Shown: positions 1 through 7,698 of the stretch, piece after piece
How positions within the stretch are numbered: the first letter of the stretch is position 1
Layout of the letters: each line of letters begins with the position of its first letter
From: Paraburkholderia madseniana
Lineage (GTDB): Bacteria; Pseudomonadota; Gammaproteobacteria; Burkholderiales; Burkholderiaceae
Length of the DNA stretch: 38,217 bases
Direction: 5' to 3'
Assembly (NCBI RefSeq): GCF_009690905.1
Contig: NZ_VOSW01000091.1
Location: forward strand, 1-38,217
Notes under the pieces: model-generated
What the model saw: the letters and a program-made list of their open reading frames with translations, nothing else
Told to the model about the DNA's origin: nothing
Database searches by the model: none
Position numbers and translations under genes: made by a program

Positions 1-102
1 CGACGGCCGGGCAACTGCCCACGCAGGTTGACGACGCTCGTTACTGCAATTGCGTGGCCGGCTCGAATGGATGAATCAGATAGATGGAGACAAAGCCGGT
101 GA

Positions 103-127
103 GCGGGCTTACCCGCCGGTGAACCGG
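103..127. promoter_or_regulatory. Two small dyads upstream of the first regulator
   Basis: Two adjacent perfect inverted repeats overlap here: GCGGG-CTTA-CCCGC (103-116) and CCGGT-GA-ACCGG (116-127). They end 39 bases before the preferred GTG start of the GntR gene. They could be operator half-sites or a leader hairpin. Just downstream, GTACCACCC occurs twice about 11 bases apart. No family can be assigned and the function is inferred only. Confidence 0.25.
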
Positions 128-166
128 CCTAACGTGTACCACCCGCGTACCACCCACGAGGTCGAC

Positions 167-928
167 GTGAACACTATTACAAACGCGCAAACCGCAGACA
201 CGCAGGACCGCCCGGGTCGCACCCCTGAGACACCCGCCAAGGCGATGCCCGCCTATGAGCAGATCAAGCGCTATGTAATCAGGCGCATCAGCGAGGGGGA
301 CTGGAAGCCGGGCGGCCTGATCCCATCCGAAACGGAGCTGGTTAAAGAATTCGGCGTCGCGCGCATGACGGTATCGCGCGCGCTGCGTGAGCTCACCACC
401 GAACGCGTGCTGACGCGCGTGCAAGGTTCCGGCACGTTCGTCGCGCCACAGCGCTACGAATCCACGGTGCTGGAAATCCGCAATATCGCCGACGAAATCG
501 CCGCACGTGGCCATCGCCATTCCGCACGTGTGCTGACGCTCGAACCCAGCGACGATCAGCAAGCGCTCGAAGCGCTCGGTCTTGCCAGCGGCCCGGCGTT
601 TCACTCGTGCATCGTACACAGCGAAGAGGGCGAGCCGATCCAGTACGAAGATCGCTACGTCAATCCGAAGGTGTTCCCCGAGTACCTGGAGCAGGACTTC
701 ACTGTCGAGACGCCGAATCACTACATGGTGCGGCTCGCGCCGATCCAGCGCGCGGAGTTTCGTATCTATGCGCAGAAGCCCGACGCGTATGTGCGGCGGC
801 ATCTGATGATGGATATCGGCGAGCCTTGCCTGCAGCTATGGCGCCGCACATGGGTCGGTGATGATGTGGCGACGTCGGTGCAACTGTGGCATCCGGCGTC
901 GCGTTTCCATCTGGCGGGCAACGTGTGA
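167..928 (+). CDS. GntR-family transcriptional regulator, HutC subfamily (first of two)
   Basis: A ligand-responsive DNA-binding repressor of 253 residues. A winged helix-turn-helix lies at about residues 28-92 (ARMTVSRALREL is the recognition region) and is followed by a UTRA effector domain to the C-terminus. It closely resembles histidine-utilisation repressors (HutC), but no hut gene is next to it, so the effector is unknown. I chose GTG 167 because GAGG (158-161) sits 5 bases upstream. An in-frame TTG at 50 and ATGs at 71 and 245 are alternatives; ATG 245 (MPAYEQIK) is where family similarity begins. The usual GDxxPSE turn of the wing region reads GGLIPSE here, a small deviation. It converges on a clear paralogue at 966-1766. 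HutC-subfamily proteins bind GTnTAnAC, and two such sites lie at 5.0-5.1 kb. Confidence 0.88.
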   Translation: MNTITNAQTADTQDRPGRTPETPAKAMPAYEQIKRYVIRRISEGDWKPGGLIPSETELVKEFGVARMTVSRALRELTTERVLTRVQGSGTFVAPQRYESTVLEIRNIADEIAARGHRHSARVLTLEPSDDQQALEALGLASGPAFHSCIVHSEEGEPIQYEDRYVNPKVFPEYLEQDFTVETPNHYMVRLAPIQRAEFRIYAQKPDAYVRRHLMMDIGEPCLQLWRRTWVGDDVATSVQLWHPASRFHLAGNV

Positions 929-951
929 GTGGCAGGAAGCGGGCGAGGGCA

Positions 952-965
952 CGGCGCTCGCGCCG
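952..965. terminator. Short GC hairpin between convergent regulators
   Basis: CGGCG-CTCG-CGCCG forms a 5-bp stem with a 4-base loop in the 37-base gap between two convergent genes. There is no T tract on either side, so terminator function is only a guess from position. Confidence 0.25.
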
Positions 966-1766
966 CTAGCCCTGGCGCTGCGACAGATCCGGCGTGAATC
1001 GGCAACCCAGCCGATACCGCGAGCCCGGATGCACGAAACGCGCGAACGTGACCGCAACGCCGCTCGTCCATGTGCGGCGCATCAGCGTCAGGCACGGCTC
1101 ATCGGCGCGAATTTCCAGCCACTCGGCTTCGGCGCGCGTCGGCAGACCCGCGTCGACGACATGCTCGACGTCATGCGCCGGCACGGTCTCGAACAGATAC
1201 TCGGACGGCCTCGTCGTAGAGAAATCCTGCTTCAGGAAGTCCGGCGCCGTGACCGGATTGACGTAGCGGTCTTCGAGCTGCACCGGCAGACCGTTCTCGC
1301 GATGCACGCAAATCACATGAAACACGGAAGCGCCGGGCGCAAGCCCTAATGCGTTCGACACCGTCACCGGCGCAGTTTCGCGTTGCGAGAGGACGGTATC
1401 GTAGCTGTATTCGTGACCGCGCGAGCGGATCTCGTCGCCGATATGGGCGATCATCAGCAGCGTCGATTGCGGCTTGGTTTGCGCGACAAACGTACCGACG
1501 CCGGACACGCGGGTGACGAGGCCTTCATCGGCGAGTTCGCGCAGCGCGCGGTTCACCGTCATGCGCGACACGCCTAACGTCGCGACCAGGTCCAGCTCGG
1601 ACGGCAGACGGTCGCCCGCTTGCCGCGCGCCCGATTCGATGATCTGGCGGATGTGGGTCTTGACCTGTTCGTAGCGGGCGGCCGGTGCGTCAGTCACCAC
1701 GCGCGCGGTTTTCATCGCCGCGGCGGGCGGATTGTCGTGAGCTTTGCTGCGAACGGTGGAGGACAT
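966..1766 (-). CDS. GntR-family transcriptional regulator, HutC subfamily (second of two)
   Basis: A 266-residue regulator with a winged helix-turn-helix at about residues 30-95 (SRMTVNRALREL) and a C-terminal UTRA ligand-binding domain. It keeps the canonical GDRLPSE motif and is clearly paralogous to the convergent protein at 167-928 throughout. It is the last gene of the amino acid ABC transporter operon, 70 bases after the ATPase gene, which makes it the best candidate local regulator of that transporter and of the divergent oxygenase gene. ATG 1766 has AAGG a few bases upstream; ATG 1715 is a shorter alternative. Longer frames reach into the ATPase gene and are unlikely. The effector is unknown; an amino acid or its catabolite is inferred from context. 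Confidence 0.9.
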   Translation of the reverse strand: MSSTVRSKAHDNPPAAAMKTARVVTDAPAARYEQVKTHIRQIIESGARQAGDRLPSELDLVATLGVSRMTVNRALRELADEGLVTRVSGVGTFVAQTKPQSTLLMIAHIGDEIRSRGHEYSYDTVLSQRETAPVTVSNALGLAPGASVFHVICVHRENGLPVQLEDRYVNPVTAPDFLKQDFSTTRPSEYLFETVPAHDVEHVVDAGLPTRAEAEWLEIRADEPCLTLMRRTWTSGVAVTFARFVHPGSRYRLGCRFTPDLSQRQG

Positions 1767-1836
1767 CGGCGGCCCTTGCGCTACAGTCCGCGTGAACTGC
1801 ACGAGCCAGCCGAATCGCGAGGGCATCGGCGCAAGT

Positions 1837-2730
1837 TCATACCGGCTCCGCATCATCCGGACCGCGCGCCCAGAAGGCATTGCGGTCGAAGTAGTTTTGC
1901 AGGAACTGCCGCAAACGCGGCTGCCCGGCATCGTGAAAGACCTCGCGCGGCTTGCCTTGCACCGCGATGCGCCCCTGATCGATGAACATCACCTTGTCGG
2001 CGACCTGCGCGGCAAAGCCCATTTCGTGCGTGACGACAGCCATCGTCATGCCGTCGCGCGCGAGCTGCTTCATCACTTGCAATACTTCGCCGACCAGTTC
2101 GGGATCGAGCGCCGAGGTCGGCTCGTCGAACAGCATGATGTGCGGCTCCATCGCCAGCGCGCGAGCAATTGCAACGCGCTGCTGCTGGCCGCCCGAGAGT
2201 TTCGACGGGTAGGCATCTCCCTTATGCGCGAGGCCAACGGTTTCCAGCATCGCATTGGCGCGGCGGCGCGCTTCATCGCGTGACAGACTGCGCACGCGCA
2301 GCAACGCTTCCATCACATTGCCGAGCGCCGTCATATGCGGCCACAGATTGAATTGCTGAAACACCATGCCGACGTTGCGCCGCACGCGATTGATCTCGCC
2401 TTGCGACGCTCGCACGCGTTTTCCATTGCGCTCGCTGTAACCGAGCAGTTCGCCTTCGATGCGCACGTCGCCCTGATCGTAGGTTTCGAGCGCGGCGAGG
2501 CAGCGCAGCAGCGTGCTCTTACCCGAGCCCGATGGGCCGATGATGCAGACCACTTCGGAGCGGGCGATCTCGAGATCGACGCCGCGCAGTACTTCGACCT
2601 CGCCAAAGCGTTTCTTCAGGTCGCGCACTTCGATCAGCGGCGCGCCGGGCGGTGTATCGAAGGCAGCGGTGGAAGTGGAGGACGGCATGTCGGCGATAGC
2701 GTTCATAAGATGGTCCGGATTTCCGTTCAT
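1837..2730 (-). CDS. Polar amino acid ABC transporter, ATP-binding subunit
   Basis: The cytoplasmic ATPase of a HisP/GlnQ-type importer. Walker A (GPSGSGKS), the Q-loop region (MVFQQFNLWPHM), the ABC signature (LSGGQQQR), Walker B (IMLFDEP) and the switch histidine (VTHE) are all present and intact, so it should be active. The start at 2730 overlaps the stop of the upstream permease gene as ATGA, suggesting translational coupling; ATG 2706 (MNAIADMP) is an alternative. The N-terminus before the first beta strand (LIEVRDL) is about 30 residues longer than usual. It belongs to a minus-strand operon ordered binding protein, permease, permease, ATPase, GntR. Confidence 0.95.
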   Translation of the reverse strand: MNGNPDHLMNAIADMPSSTSTAAFDTPPGAPLIEVRDLKKRFGEVEVLRGVDLEIARSEVVCIIGPSGSGKSTLLRCLAALETYDQGDVRIEGELLGYSERNGKRVRASQGEINRVRRNVGMVFQQFNLWPHMTALGNVMEALLRVRSLSRDEARRRANAMLETVGLAHKGDAYPSKLSGGQQQRVAIARALAMEPHIMLFDEPTSALDPELVGEVLQVMKQLARDGMTMAVVTHEMGFAAQVADKVMFIDQGRIAVQGKPREVFHDAGQPRLRQFLQNYFDRNAFWARGPDDAEPV

Positions 2731-3389
2731 GCCATGAAGCGCGCGATGCGGGTTTCGGCCCACATGCCCGCGCGCGAGGTCAATTCGACCAGCGCGAGAT
2801 AGCACACGCACAGCACCAGCAGCGTTTCGACAAAAGCGAAGGTGGCCGAACCGATGCCGGTCAGCACGAACGTGAGCTCGGGGACGGTGACGATCGACAG
2901 CACCGCGGTTTCCTTGCTCAACACGATAATCAGATTGGTCAGCGCAGGCACGATCAGCACCAGCATTTGCGGCACCTGAATGCGCAGGACGGCTTGCCAG
3001 CGGGTGAGTCCGAGACAGGCTGCCGCTTCGAGATGACCCGGCGGCACCGATTGAAAGCCGGAGCGAAAGGCTTCGGCGAAATACGCGCTGCCGTAGAGGC
3101 CTAATCCGAGCACACCGGCTGTCATCGGTTCGAGCGTGAGGCCGAAGGACGGGCCGCCGTAGTACAGCAAAAACAATTGCACCAGAAATGGCGTGCCGCG
3201 AAACAGTTCGATGTAGAAGCGCAATACGCCGCGCACCCAGCGTCCGCAAAAGAGCTGCAGCACGGCGATGAGAAAGCCGATCAGAATGCCGATCGCGACG
3301 CCCGCGGCCCAGGTGCCGAGCGTGGTCGCGAGACCGGCGGCAATCGGCTGCAGGTTGTGCGTAATGACGGTGGGGTCGAGCTTTTGCAT
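2727..3389 (-). CDS. Polar amino acid ABC transporter, permease subunit 2
   Basis: An inner-membrane permease of 220 residues in the HisM/HisQ family, with about five hydrophobic segments. The cytoplasmic EAA loop that docks the ATPase is visible as HLEAAACLGLTRWQAVLRI, and the family motif ELFRGTPFLVQLF is upstream of it. It pairs with the permease at 3420-4070, 30 bases upstream in the same operon, and its stop overlaps the ATPase start by four bases. The substrate is predicted to be a polar amino acid or opine-like compound from the family; specificity cannot be read from this subunit. Confidence 0.94.
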   Translation of the reverse strand: MQKLDPTVITHNLQPIAAGLATTLGTWAAGVAIGILIGFLIAVLQLFCGRWVRGVLRFYIELFRGTPFLVQLFLLYYGGPSFGLTLEPMTAGVLGLGLYGSAYFAEAFRSGFQSVPPGHLEAAACLGLTRWQAVLRIQVPQMLVLIVPALTNLIIVLSKETAVLSIVTVPELTFVLTGIGSATFAFVETLLVLCVCYLALVELTSRAGMWAETRIARFMA

Positions 3390-3419
3390 GGCCTATTTCA
3401 ATCTCAAGCTCTAGGTGGG

Positions 3420-4070
3420 TCAGGCGTGCTGCAAACGGTATTCGGCGGCGTGCGCGACGAGCGCCAGCGTGCCGCAGATCACGAAGTAAATCAGCCCGGC
3501 AGCGACGTAGGCTTCGAGCGGCCGATAGGTGCTGGCCGCGATGTTCTGCGCGGTACGCGTCAACTCGGCCACGCCCACCACCGAAATCAGCGACGAAGCC
3601 TTGATCAGCAGCACCATTTCGTTGACGAGCGAAGGCAGCGTCAAGCGAAACGCCTGCGGCACCAGAATGCGCCGCAGCATATCGAACGGTGAGAGCCCGA
3701 GCATGCGCGCGGCTTCGAGATGGCCCGGCGGAATGCTGAGAAAGCCGCCGCGCAGAATCTCGGCGATATAGGACGCGGAGCACAGCGACACGGCGCTGAT
3801 TGCCGCGACGATGGGCGATACGTTGATCCCGGCGAACGGCAGCAGGTAATACACCAGCAGCAGTTGCACGAGCATCGGCACGCCGCGAAAAAAGAACACG
3901 TAGGCGCCGCCGAACATGCGCGCCCAGCGCTTCGGGGAGAGGCGTGCGGCACACACGCCGATCGCGACGAAGAAACCGATCAGGAGGCCCGTCAGTGAAA
4001 TGCCGATGGTAGCGAGTGCCGCATGCAGCAGCAGCGGCAGGCCCTGGAGGAAGACGGTCGTGCTGAACAT
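3420..4070 (-). CDS. Polar amino acid ABC transporter, permease subunit 1
   Basis: An inner-membrane permease of 216 residues, HisQ-like. The family motif FFFRGVPMLVQLLL and the EAA loop HLEAARMLGLSPFDMLRR are present, with about five membrane segments. It is the first permease after the binding protein gene (27 bases away) and precedes the second permease by 30 bases. Two distinct permeases suggest a heterodimeric channel. No strong Shine-Dalgarno sequence precedes ATG 4070, so it may depend on translation of the gene before it. Confidence 0.94.
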   Translation of the reverse strand: MFSTTVFLQGLPLLLHAALATIGISLTGLLIGFFVAIGVCAARLSPKRWARMFGGAYVFFFRGVPMLVQLLLVYYLLPFAGINVSPIVAAISAVSLCSASYIAEILRGGFLSIPPGHLEAARMLGLSPFDMLRRILVPQAFRLTLPSLVNEMVLLIKASSLISVVGVAELTRTAQNIAASTYRPLEAYVAAGLIYFVICGTLALVAHAAEYRLQHA

Positions 4071-4097
4071 ACGCGTCGCACTCGCTAGATCAGTGCA

Positions 4098-4925
4098 TCA
4101 ATAGTTCGGCGTCGGCATCGTTGTCGGCGCATCCATCGCGACACCGAACCACTTTTTCTGCAAGGTCGCGAGGCGCCCGTCGTTGTGCATTTTCACGAGC
4201 GCGGCGTTGAAAGCATCGGCGAGCGTCTTGCTGTCCGCGTCTTTACGCAGGCAGTAAGCAAAGTACACTTTCGCGCCGAACGGCGGCTGCACCACAGCGA
4301 AGGTTTCGGGACGTTGTTTCGCGACATACGCGATGTTGGTCATCGAGTTCGCGACCGCCGCGATGCGGCCGGCGGCGAGATCGGCGTAGGCCTGATTGTT
4401 GTCGACGTATTCGCGGATTTCAGGCGGCTTCGGCAAGGTGGCGACGTAGGTCTTCAACTGGTCGAGCTGGGCCGAGCCTTTGCCCGCGCCGACCGTCTTG
4501 CCGGCGATATCCGACGATTGCTTGACGGCGGAATCGTTGGCGCGCTTGAGCAGCGCGTCGGTGGCGTCCGCGATCGGCAGGGTGTACGTGTAGCGTTCCA
4601 TGCGCGCCTTCGTGACTGTCAGTGGGCCGCCCACCATATCGAACTTGCCGGCTTCGAGACCCGGCAGCACGCTCGGCCACGGCAAGTCGATGAAGCGCAC
4701 CTTGACGCCCATTTCCTTGCCGACCTCGGCGAACAGGTCCTTATTGAAGCCCGCTTGCTGGCCGTTTTCAAGGAAGTCGAACGGCGCGAACTGCATCTCG
4801 GTGCCCACCACCAGTTCGCCTGCTTTCTTCACTTTGGCGAGCTGGTCTTCCGCGTGGGCGGTGACGCTTGCCGCGCACAACGCCAGCATGACCAAACGAC
4901 ACTTCCAGCCTGCAAGGATGCTCAT
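4098..4925 (-). CDS. Periplasmic amino acid-binding protein of the ABC importer
   Basis: An extracellular solute-binding protein of family 3 (SBP_bac_3), 275 residues. ATG 4925 is chosen because GGAG lies about 7 bases upstream and it opens a clean signal peptide of about 25 residues ending AHA before EDQ. The mature protein begins with the typical LVVGTEMQFAPFDF segment, and DMVGGPLTVTKAR matches the conserved ligand-site region. It is the first gene of the transporter operon. A GCGGTATATAC site lies 77 bases or more upstream (5002-5012), oriented toward this gene. The ligand is probably a polar or charged amino acid, but this is family-level inference. Confidence 0.94.
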   Translation of the reverse strand: MSILAGWKCRLVMLALCAASVTAHAEDQLAKVKKAGELVVGTEMQFAPFDFLENGQQAGFNKDLFAEVGKEMGVKVRFIDLPWPSVLPGLEAGKFDMVGGPLTVTKARMERYTYTLPIADATDALLKRANDSAVKQSSDIAGKTVGAGKGSAQLDQLKTYVATLPKPPEIREYVDNNQAYADLAAGRIAAVANSMTNIAYVAKQRPETFAVVQPPFGAKVYFAYCLRKDADSKTLADAFNAALVKMHNDGRLATLQKKWFGVAMDAPTTMPTPNY

Positions 4926-5001
4926 GGGATTCTCCGGTTGGCAAAGCGGTGTCGCGCGAAAGCGGTTCGTCAGCATGGACCGGCGCGAGTCATGCGATGC
5001 A

Positions 5002-5012
5002 GTATATACCGC
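5002..5012 (-). promoter_or_regulatory. HutC-type operator facing the ABC transporter operon
   Basis: On the minus strand this reads GCGGTATATAC. The core GTATATAC (5002-5009) is a perfect palindrome and fits the HutC-subfamily GntR consensus GTnTAnAC. A second copy in opposite orientation lies 96 bases away at 5098-5108. Each points into one of the two divergent genes. Confidence 0.6.
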
Positions 5013-5067
5013 AGTTTTCGCGCGAAATAAATAAACGCACGAGTAGAGAAAAGCCCTTACGTGAAGC

Positions 5068-5087
5068 CCCGCAAAGCAACTTGCGGG
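5068..5087. promoter_or_regulatory. Inverted repeat between the two HutC-type sites
   Basis: CCCGCAA-AGCAAC-TTGCGGG is a perfect 7-bp dyad with a 6-base spacer, placed between the two GTATATAC operators in the divergent promoter region. It could be a site for another regulator or a hairpin in the 5' leader of the oxygenase transcript. Confidence 0.3.
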
Positions 5088-5097
5088 TACGCTTTTG

Positions 5098-5108
5098 GCG
5101 GTATATAC
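5098..5108 (+). promoter_or_regulatory. HutC-type operator facing the oxygenase gene
   Basis: GCGGTATATAC, with the palindromic core GTATATAC at 5101-5108. It is 92 bases upstream of the oxygenase start and is identical over 11 bases to the site at 5002-5012 read on the other strand. The pair implies joint control of the transporter and the oxygenase operon, most simply by one or both HutC-type regulators at the left of the window. Confidence 0.6.
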
Positions 5109-5200
5109 AACTGGAATGCACGAGGCAGGCGAGCTTGTCGCGACTGATTCATCAGCCTCTTTCGTCGGTTGAATTGACTAGCCCTCCAGGGAGCAACGCA

Positions 5201-6190
5201 ATGCCCGTGACCCGCATTCCGATCATCGACCTTGCCGGCGTGCGTGCTGGCGACCCGCAAGCTTTGACGCGCGTGGCGCGCGAAATCCGCGAAGCGTGCA
5301 CGACGATCGGCTTCTTCTACATCGTCAATCACGGCGTGCCGCAAGCGGCAATCGATGCGGCCGAACAGGCGGCGCGCACGTTCTTTGCGTTTCCGGTGGA
5401 GACGAAGCGGCGTGCGGCGGTCAATCAACGGCATCGCGGTTTCAACGCGCTCGGCGACGCCACCATGTATCAGGCCAAGCGTCCCGACTACAAGGAGTTC
5501 TTCAGCATCGGCCTGGAGGTGCCTGAGGACGATCCCGATGTGAAGGCCGGACAGGCGTTGCGAGGGCCGAACAACTGGCCGGATTTCATGCCTGAGCTGC
5601 GGCCTGCGCTCTACGGCTATTACGAAGCGGTCGCCGCATGCGGCGCCGATCTGCTGCGAGCCGTGGCGGTGAGTCTCGGCGTCGACGAACATTTCTTCGC
5701 GCCGCGCTATACGAAGCGGATGCAGCGCACGCAGATGGTCTACTATCCGCCGCAGCCGCCCCAATCGGACGCGGATCAGTTCGGCGTCGCGCCGCATACC
5801 GACTACGGCTGCATTACCTTGCTGTGGCAGGATCAGGTGGGGGGCTTGCAGGTGCGTGAGATCGCCAACGATACGTGGGTCGATGCGCCGCCGATCGAGG
5901 GCAGCTTCGTGGTGAACGTCGGCGATCTGTTGGCGCGCTGGACCAATGACCGCTTCCGCTCCACCTTGCATCGCGTGATCAATGCGTCGGGGCGCGAGCG
6001 TTATTCCATCGCGACGTTTTATGATCCCACTTACGGTGCGATGGTCGATCCGCGCGAGCTCGGTACGAGTGATGCCGAACTCAAGTATCAGCCAGTCGCC
6101 GCGGGTGACTACATCCTCGGGCGAATCAATGATTCGATGGGCTATCGCAAGAAACGGGCGGTTGAAGGAACGCAAGGAACCACTGCATGA
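5201..6190 (+). CDS. 2-oxoglutarate/Fe(II)-dependent oxygenase, isopenicillin N synthase family
   Basis: A cytosolic non-haem iron oxygenase of 329 residues. The N-terminal DIOX_N domain starts IPIIDLAG and contains GFFYIVNHGVP. The double-stranded beta-helix carries the iron ligands His199 and Asp201 (APHTDYG) and His257 (STLHRVI), with Arg267-x-Ser269 (RYSIATFYDP) as the 2-oxoglutarate or substrate carboxylate anchor. All catalytic residues are intact. ATG 5201 is chosen because AGGGAG (5188-5193) precedes it; an upstream open frame to 4949 has no such signal and would run through both operators. It overlaps the FAD dehydrogenase gene by four bases (ATGA) and is divergent from the amino acid transporter, so its substrate is probably an imported amino acid or derivative. 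The exact reaction is unknown. Confidence 0.9.
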   Translation: MPVTRIPIIDLAGVRAGDPQALTRVAREIREACTTIGFFYIVNHGVPQAAIDAAEQAARTFFAFPVETKRRAAVNQRHRGFNALGDATMYQAKRPDYKEFFSIGLEVPEDDPDVKAGQALRGPNNWPDFMPELRPALYGYYEAVAACGADLLRAVAVSLGVDEHFFAPRYTKRMQRTQMVYYPPQPPQSDADQFGVAPHTDYGCITLLWQDQVGGLQVREIANDTWVDAPPIEGSFVVNVGDLLARWTNDRFRSTLHRVINASGRERYSIATFYDPTYGAMVDPRELGTSDAELKYQPVAAGDYILGRINDSMGYRKKRAVEGTQGTTA

Positions 6191-7635
6191 CAGATAACAG
6201 TTTGGCAAACGGCGTCGCAAGCAGCGTGGGCAGCAACGCAAACGTCAGCGCAGCGCCGCTTTCCGCAACGCTCGACGCGCTGCGCGCCGCGCTCGGGGCC
6301 GACGCAGTGCGCGTTGGCGAGCAGATCGGCGAGCACGCGATGACCGATTGGACCCGCCACGATCCGACACGTCCCGCCGCGCTGCTTTTGCCGCGCAGCA
6401 CGGAAGAAGTCTCGCGCGCACTGGCCATTTGCCACGCAGCGCATCAACCGGTGGTGCCGCAGGGCGGCATGACCGGTCTCGCAGGTGGCGCGATTGCGCG
6501 CGCGACAGATATCGCGTTGTCGCTCGAACGGCTCACCGGCGTCGAAGAAATCGACACCGCGTCGGCCACGCTGACCGTGCGCGCCGGCACGACTTTGCAA
6601 ACTGCGCAGGAAGCCGCCGCCGAAGCGGGTTTCGAACTCGCCCTCGATCTGGGCGCGCGCGGCTCGTGCCAGATCGGCGGCAATCTGGCGACTAACGCGG
6701 GCGGCAATCGCGTGATCCAGTCGGGCACCGCGCGCGATCAGGTGCTCGGCCTCGAAGTCGTGCTCGCCAACGGCGACGTGCTGACTTCGCTCGGCAAGAT
6801 GGTCAAGAACAACACCGGCTACGACCTCAAACACTGGTTCATCGGTTCGGAAGGCACGCTCGGCGTGATCACGCGCGCGGTGCTGCGGCTCCATCCGCCA
6901 CGCGCGGCGCGCCACACCGCGCTCGTCGCGCTCGACGATTACGCCGCCGCCGTGAACCTGCTGCGCCGCCTGTCGACGCGCTTTGGCAACGACATCGGCG
7001 CGTTCGAGATCATGTGGCCGGATTTCTACGATTTCGGCGTGAAGCTGACGGGCACGCGCTCGCCATTCGCCGACTCGCACCCGCTCTATGCGCTGATCGA
7101 ACACGCGAGCTTCGACGCGGGTGACGACGGCGAACGCTTCTCTGCCGTGCTGACCGAAGCGCTCGATTCAGAAGCGATCCGCGACGCGGTGATCGCGCAA
7201 TCGGTGGCCGACGTGCGCGCGTTATGGGCGATTCGCGAATGCACTGCCGAGTTTCCGGTACGGATGGATCCGATCAACTTCGACGTGAGCCTGCCCATCG
7301 GCGAGATCGGCGCTTTCGTCGACCGTTGCCGCGCGGCGCTCGATCAGCGCTGGCCGGGCAACTTGTCGTATTTCTTCGGCCATATCGGCGATTCGAATCT
7401 GCATCTCACCGTCGACGGCCATTCGATTCCCGGCGTCGATCATCACGCGGTGTATGCGTTCGTCTATGGGATGCTGGGACCGTTGCACGGTTCGGTATCG
7501 GCGGAACACGGGATCGGCTTGCTCAAGCGCGAGTTCTTGCCGATCTCGCGCTCGCCGGCTGAATTGGCTGCAATGGCGGCCATCAAACATGCGCTGGACC
7601 CGCACGGCATTCTGAATCCGGGCAAGTTGTTTTGA
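6187..7635 (+). CDS. FAD-linked 2-hydroxyacid dehydrogenase (D-2-hydroxyglutarate dehydrogenase/GlcD-like)
   Basis: A flavoprotein of 482 residues with the VAO/PCMH fold: FAD_binding_4 domain with PQGGMTGLAGG at about residues 91-101 and GNLATNAGGNRVIQSG near 170-185, then an FAD-oxidase C-terminal domain. The metal/substrate motif HIGDSNLH (His399, His406) and EHGIGLLKRE (Glu440, His441) are those of D-2-hydroxyglutarate, D-lactate and glycolate dehydrogenases. It is translationally coupled to the oxygenase by a four-base overlap. The pair may oxygenate and then oxidise a hydroxyacid formed from an amino acid; which hydroxyacid cannot be read from the sequence. Length and motifs favour D-2-hydroxyglutarate dehydrogenase-like enzymes over GlcD proper. 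Confidence 0.88.
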   Translation: MTDNSLANGVASSVGSNANVSAAPLSATLDALRAALGADAVRVGEQIGEHAMTDWTRHDPTRPAALLLPRSTEEVSRALAICHAAHQPVVPQGGMTGLAGGAIARATDIALSLERLTGVEEIDTASATLTVRAGTTLQTAQEAAAEAGFELALDLGARGSCQIGGNLATNAGGNRVIQSGTARDQVLGLEVVLANGDVLTSLGKMVKNNTGYDLKHWFIGSEGTLGVITRAVLRLHPPRAARHTALVALDDYAAAVNLLRRLSTRFGNDIGAFEIMWPDFYDFGVKLTGTRSPFADSHPLYALIEHASFDAGDDGERFSAVLTEALDSEAIRDAVIAQSVADVRALWAIRECTAEFPVRMDPINFDVSLPIGEIGAFVDRCRAALDQRWPGNLSYFFGHIGDSNLHLTVDGHSIPGVDHHAVYAFVYGMLGPLHGSVSAEHGIGLLKREFLPISRSPAELAAMAAIKHALDPHGILNPGKLF

Positions 7636-7664
7636 ACAGGGTGCGCCGCGCGCCAGCGGTTCGC

Positions 7665-7687
7665 GGGCGTAACGCGCGGCTACGCCC
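7665..7687. terminator. Hairpin between convergent genes
   Basis: GGGCGTA (7665-7671) and TACGCCC (7681-7687) form a 7-bp stem with a 9-base loop. It sits in the 63-base gap between the FAD dehydrogenase gene and the convergent oxidoreductase-hydrolase gene. No T tract follows, so it would be an imperfect bidirectional terminator. Confidence 0.35.
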
Positions 7688-7698
7688 TGGCCGTTCCG

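Noticed and set aside
41..802. A 253-codon minus-strand frame opposite the first GntR gene
   Set aside because: It overlaps a well-supported regulator, and its sequence is low in recognisable structure.
2331..3954. Apparent fusion of permease and ATPase in one long minus-strand frame (1837-3954)
   Set aside because: The upstream part is out of frame with both permease genes, which have their own complete reading frames; only the part from 2730 down is the ATPase.
5057..6241. A 394-codon minus-strand frame opposite the oxygenase gene
   Set aside because: A mirror frame of a gene with intact iron ligands; it has no ribosome-binding signal and no family motif.
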